A stretch of 64,000 nt of DNA from an uncultured Roseobacter sp. (GTDB lineage: Bacteria > Pseudomonadota > Alphaproteobacteria > Rhodobacterales > Rhodobacteraceae): assembly GCF_947493125.1 (NCBI RefSeq), contig NZ_CANLQB010000008.1:179075-243074 (forward strand), written 5' to 3'. How positions within the stretch are numbered: position 1 is the first letter of the stretch; each line of letters starts with the position of its first letter. The notes beneath the pieces were generated by a model. The model had not been told where the DNA came from. It was given only the letters and a program-made list of their open reading frames with translations, and did no database searches. Shown here piece after piece: positions 59,959 through 64,000 of this stretch. The position numbers and the translations under genes are program-made.

Positions 59959-61884
59959 ATGCGCCGTTTCCTCGTTGCCATCGCGCTGTTTTTTTGCGCG
60001 CTGACGCCGGTGCAGGCAGAGGATTTGCAGCGGATCCTGCAGGCCCACGCAGAGGAAGTCGCCAACCCATCGCGCCGCAGTGTCGGCGTCGTACTGGATG
60101 ATCTGGTGACCTCCGGCCTGGCGCAGGTTCCCGGTTTTCTTGAGAACTGGGCTGACAAAAACGTGTGGCGCAGCCCCGATCGGCTGTTCTTTCTCGGGGA
60201 TGTCGCGGGCGACGTTATTGAGGTGACCGACCTTGACAGTGGCGAGACCCGATCCGCGCCCCGTGCGGGCTTCACGCAGCTCAAGCCAAACGGCGGCGTG
60301 CGGAGGCTCATCGGCACGGCTTTGGTGCAGTTTCAACTGGCAGACCCGGATATCACGCGGCGCGAAAGCGCGGTGGCGGCGATCGCCCGGCGGCCTGAGG
60401 CCGCGCAACTGGCCCCGCTCATCGCCTCTATCGACACCGAGACGGATGAGCGGTTGCGAGCCAGAAAAGTTCAGCTCGCCAACTTCCTGTCAGCGCGTTT
60501 CGCCGAGGCGCCTCAGGACCGGATAGACGCGATTCAATCGCTGGCGCAAGACACATCCGTTGAGGCGCGTAGCGTGCTCAACCAGATCTTGCAGACCGAG
60601 GCCGGCGTTGGTGCCGCAGAACCTGAGGGCAACATCGCGCGGCTGCTCGACCCGATGGAGGCGCCCGATGCCTACTATGCGCAGCTCGTCGAGGCCGGCC
60701 TGGCGCCTGCGCGGACCGGCCCGGCCGTGATTCGTGCAGCACTCGAGGCGCATATCGACGCGGGAACGGTTGGTGGGGTGCCTCTGGCGCAGCTGGGCAC
60801 GGACGCGGCGCGCGAGCGGGCCTATGCCGCCCTGTCAAAGGCGGGGGCGGTCCCGCCGCTGGTGACCGAAGATACCCGCGATTACGCGCTGAATACCTAT
60901 GTGTTTTATGAGCTTTACGATGAGCCCAACGCAGAGATCACGGCGGCTGCGGAGGCGGCGCTGGCTTCAGTTGAGCAACGCGTGGCCTTTGCGCAGGCTG
61001 CAGATCTGGCGCTGGACGGGCTGTCGCTGGCGTCGATCTACTTTCTCGCGGCCATCGGTCTGGCCATCACCTTCGGGGTAATGGGTGTCATCAACATGGC
61101 GCATGGCGAGTTCATTATGATGGGCGCCTATACGGGCTATGTGGTGCAACTGTTCGTACCGGATTACACGCTGTCGATCATGATTGCTCTGCCACTTGCC
61201 TTTGCGGTCACCTTCGGGGCAGGCGTGACGATGGAACGCCTCGTGATCCGGCATCTCTATCACCGCCCGCTGGAGACCTTGCTGGCCACCTTCGGGATTT
61301 CCATTGCACTGCAACAGCTCGCCAAGAACATCTTCGGCACCCAGGCGCGCCCGCTGACATCGCCCGATTGGCTCGACGGTGCCTGGGTGATCTCGGATGT
61401 GGTGCAGATCAGCTTTATCCGCATTGCGATCTTCGTGTTGGCGCTGCTCTTCCTCGCCCTCATTCTCTTCGTCCTCAAGCGCACGCGACTGGGGCTGGAA
61501 GTGCGCGCGGTGACGCAAAACCCGGGCATGGCTGCGAGCATGGGAATCAATCCGGACCGCATCAACATGCTGACCTTCGGGCTGGGCTCCGGCATCGCGG
61601 GGATCGCGGGCGTGGCCATCGGGCTCTATGCCAAGGTGACCTCGGAGATGGGCGCCGACTACATCGTGCAGAGCTTCATGACTGTCGTTGTCGGCGGCGT
61701 CGGAAACGTTTGGGGGACATTGGCCGGGGCGTCACTCATAGGGTTTTTGCAGAAGGGGATCGAGTGGCTGAACCCCTCCAATACACTGGCCGCGCAGACC
61801 TACATGATCCTCTTCATCATCCTCTTCATTCAATTCCGACCCAAGGGCATCGTGGCGCTCAAGGGGCGGGCGGCCGCGGACTGA
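59959..61884 (+). CDS. urtB: Urea ABC transporter permease UrtB (with long N-terminal extracytoplasmic region)
   Basis: Signal peptide at 59959; C-terminal LivH-like permease 'GVMGVINMAHGEFIMMGAYTGYVVQ'. Confidence 0.95.
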   Translation: MRRFLVAIALFFCALTPVQAEDLQRILQAHAEEVANPSRRSVGVVLDDLVTSGLAQVPGFLENWADKNVWRSPDRLFFLGDVAGDVIEVTDLDSGETRSAPRAGFTQLKPNGGVRRLIGTALVQFQLADPDITRRESAVAAIARRPEAAQLAPLIASIDTETDERLRARKVQLANFLSARFAEAPQDRIDAIQSLAQDTSVEARSVLNQILQTEAGVGAAEPEGNIARLLDPMEAPDAYYAQLVEAGLAPARTGPAVIRAALEAHIDAGTVGGVPLAQLGTDAARERAYAALSKAGAVPPLVTEDTRDYALNTYVFYELYDEPNAEITAAAEAALASVEQRVAFAQAADLALDGLSLASIYFLAAIGLAITFGVMGVINMAHGEFIMMGAYTGYVVQLFVPDYTLSIMIALPLAFAVTFGAGVTMERLVIRHLYHRPLETLLATFGISIALQQLAKNIFGTQARPLTSPDWLDGAWVISDVVQISFIRIAIFVLALLFLALILFVLKRTRLGLEVRAVTQNPGMAASMGINPDRINMLTFGLGSGIAGIAGVAIGLYAKVTSEMGADYIVQSFMTVVVGGVGNVWGTLAGASLIGFLQKGIEWLNPSNTLAAQTYMILFIILFIQFRPKGIVALKGRAAAD

Positions 61885-61887
61885 TCC

Positions 61888-63054
61888 ATGCGCAAGAGCT
61901 TCATCTCTCAGAACCCGTCCGTGCTGTGGTTCCTGCTGGCTCTGAGCCTGTTCACCCTTGGTGTTGTGATGCTGTCCGAGGTGACCGGGTCGAACGTGAT
62001 TTCGACGTCATTTGTGAAAACGCTGGGCAAGACGTTGTGCCTCTGTCTCGTTGCAATCGCGATGGATGTGGTTTGGGGGTATTGCGGCATTCTCTCGCTG
62101 GGCCACTTCGCCTTCTTCGGGATCGGCGGATATGCGATTGGCATGTGGCTGATGTATGCGCGCACCGAAGCAATCGTCATGGATAGTCTGCAGGCACAGG
62201 TGATCCCGCCGACGCCGCAGGAAATCTCCGATGCGATTGGCAATCAGATCTTTGGTGTCGTGGGCTCCTCCGAGTTCCCGCTGATCTGGGCCTTTGCCGA
62301 CGGTCTGTTTCTGCAACTGCTCATGGTGGTTCTGGTGCCGGGGGTGTTGGCGCTGGTGTTTGGATGGCTGGCTTTCCGCTCGCGGGTCACGGGGGTGTAT
62401 CTGTCGATCCTGACCCAGGCTATGACGCTCGCCCTGTCGCTCTATCTCTTCCAGAATGACAGCGGGCTGCGCGGCAACAATGGATTGTCCGGCCTTCAGA
62501 ACATTCCCGGATTTGAGGACACGCCGCAGGCGACGATCTCCATCGTCTTTTTTCTGGCCTCTGCCGTTGCTTTGGGCGCGGGCTATGTCTTTTTCGCCTG
62601 GGTGGTCTCGGGGAAAATGGGCAGTGTGATAAAGGGTGTGCGCGACAACGAGGCGCGCGTGCGGTTCCTTGGGTATCACGTGGAGAGCTACAAGCTTTTC
62701 GTCTTTACGATCACGGCCATCATTTCGGGCATCGCGGGCGCGCTCTATTATCCGCAAGCGGGCATCATCAATCCCGGTGAGATCGCACCGATTGCGTCGA
62801 TCTACCTCGCTGTCTGGGTGGCGATCGGTGGGCGCGGGCGGCTCTATGGCGCCGTTATAGGTGCGGCCTTCGTCTCTTTGCTGTCGAGCTGGTTCACCGG
62901 CGGCGGCGCGCCGGACGTGAACCTCGGGATTTACACCATCCAGTGGACAGATTGGTGGCTGGTGCTGCTGGGCGTCTCTTTCGTCGCCGTTACGCTGTTC
63001 TTCCCGAAGGGCATCGGCGGGCTTTTTGACTATCTGGTGCGGAAGCCGTCATGA
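61888..63054 (+). CDS. urtC: Urea ABC transporter permease UrtC
   Basis: LivM-like permease 'WGYCGILSLGHFAFFGIGGYAIGMWLM'; cluster position. Confidence 0.95.
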   Translation: MRKSFISQNPSVLWFLLALSLFTLGVVMLSEVTGSNVISTSFVKTLGKTLCLCLVAIAMDVVWGYCGILSLGHFAFFGIGGYAIGMWLMYARTEAIVMDSLQAQVIPPTPQEISDAIGNQIFGVVGSSEFPLIWAFADGLFLQLLMVVLVPGVLALVFGWLAFRSRVTGVYLSILTQAMTLALSLYLFQNDSGLRGNNGLSGLQNIPGFEDTPQATISIVFFLASAVALGAGYVFFAWVVSGKMGSVIKGVRDNEARVRFLGYHVESYKLFVFTITAIISGIAGALYYPQAGIINPGEIAPIASIYLAVWVAIGGRGRLYGAVIGAAFVSLLSSWFTGGGAPDVNLGIYTIQWTDWWLVLLGVSFVAVTLFFPKGIGGLFDYLVRKPS

Positions 63055-63800
63055 GTATGCTGCTGGAAGTCTCCGGCGTCTCCGTCACCTTCGACGGGTT
63101 CCGCGCGATCAACAACCTGTCGATCAACTTCGCGGAGGCGGAGTTGCGCGCGATCATCGGACCCAACGGCGCGGGCAAGACGACCTTCATGGACATCGTC
63201 ACAGGCAAGACCAAACCGGACGAAGGCAAGGTGATCTGGGGCGAAAAGAACATTTCCCTGCTCGGGCTGTCCGAAAGTCAGATCGCGATGGAGGGCATTG
63301 GACGGAAGTTCCAGAAGCCCACCGTGTTCGAAGACCAGACCGTGCGCCAGAACCTCGCCATGGCTTTGAAGAACCCGCGCGGGCCTTTTGCGGTTCTTCT
63401 GCACAAGAAAACCGAGCGGAATGCGGCGCGGATCGACGCGATAGCCGATGAGATTGGATTGACTGAGAGCCTGACGCGCCGGGCGGGTGAGCTGAGCCAC
63501 GGGCAGAAACAGTGGCTGGAAATCGGCATGCTGCTGGCACAGGAGCCGCGATTGCTGCTCGTGGATGAACCGGCGGCGGGCATGACGGTCGAAGAGCGCG
63601 AGAAAACCACAGACATCCTGCGCAAGGCCGCGCAAACACGCGCCGTCGTTGTCGTCGAGCATGACATGGAGTTTGTCCGGCGGCTCGACTGCAAGGTGAC
63701 GGTGCTGCACGAAGGAGCGGTGCTGGCCGAGGGGAGCCTCGATCACGTGACATCCAACCAGACCGTGGTCGATGTGTATCTGGGGCGCGGACATGCTTGA
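63051..63800 (+). CDS. urtD: Urea ABC transporter ATP-binding protein UrtD
   Basis: IIGPNGAGKTTFMD, LSHGQKQWLEIGMLLAQEPRLLLVDEPAAGMT. Confidence 0.96.
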   Translation: MSMLLEVSGVSVTFDGFRAINNLSINFAEAELRAIIGPNGAGKTTFMDIVTGKTKPDEGKVIWGEKNISLLGLSESQIAMEGIGRKFQKPTVFEDQTVRQNLAMALKNPRGPFAVLLHKKTERNAARIDAIADEIGLTESLTRRAGELSHGQKQWLEIGMLLAQEPRLLLVDEPAAGMTVEEREKTTDILRKAAQTRAVVVVEHDMEFVRRLDCKVTVLHEGAVLAEGSLDHVTSNQTVVDVYLGRGHA

Positions 63801-64000
63801 GGTTTCCCATCTTGATCTGCACTACGGGCAGAGCCAGATCCTGTTCGACATCTCCATGACCGCTGCGGTCGGTGAGATCACGGCGGTCATGGGAAACAAC
63901 GGTGCGGGAAAAACCAGCCTGCTGAAGGCAGTGGCCGGGCGACACCCCGCCAGCAGCGGTGAGGTCGTGGTCAGTGGAGTGGCGGTGCCCACCGCATCGG
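63793..64000 (+). CDS. urtE: Urea ABC transporter ATP-binding protein UrtE, 3' truncated by window end
   Basis: ATG 63793: MLEVSHLDLHYGQSQILFDISMTAAVGEITAVMGNNGAGKTSLLKAVAGRHPASSGEV...; overlaps the urtD stop. Not in the supplied ORF track. Confidence 0.93.
   Translation, partial: MLEVSHLDLHYGQSQILFDISMTAAVGEITAVMGNNGAGKTSLLKAVAGRHPASSGEVVVSGVAVPTAS

Noticed and set aside
59959-60980. Long N-terminal extension of UrtB as a novel domain fusion
   Set aside because: A signal peptide plus a long extracytoplasmic N-terminal region is a usual feature of UrtB-type permeases, so not considered novel.

Overview
The window is a 64 kb, GC-rich segment of an alphaproteobacterial chromosome. Gene content and synteny look like Rhodobacteraceae / Roseobacter group. 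It is mostly ordinary core genome: tilS-ftsH, a one-carbon block (fhs/folD), pdeM with an Lhr-like helicase, topA-dprA, tldD, the cytochrome oxidase block (coxB-ctaB-small ORF-ctaG-coxC-surf1), thrC, apt, mtnP, a SulP transporter, lysC-ptsP and urtABCDE (urtE truncated by the window end). The main accessory region is a Flp/Tad pilus locus of about 12.5 kb on the minus strand (about 12.1-24.6 kb). It carries two Flp-type pilins, cpaB/cpaC/cpaE/cpaF, tadB/tadC, two TPR proteins, a minimal prepilin peptidase, an uncharacterised AAA ATPase and a Hint-domain protein. The observations I rate highest are: (i) a LOV photosensor protein whose HisKA_2-like segment appears to lack the phospho-acceptor His, lying between the two subunits of a CoA-transferase; (ii) a tandem array of 7-codon mini-ORFs (MSYRFAT*) whose stop codons overlap the next Shine-Dalgarno, leading into tadB; (iii) several strongly structured intergenic segments (5' of the 5729 gene, 5' of cpaE, 5' of sulP); (iv) helically phased GTCGGT repeats upstream of the Lhr-like helicase; (v) a repeat protein with 144-bp DNA repeats and an apparent frameshift. 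I saw no tRNA, rRNA, CRISPR array, IS element or prophage. All functional names rest on reading the translated sequences, not on database searches.
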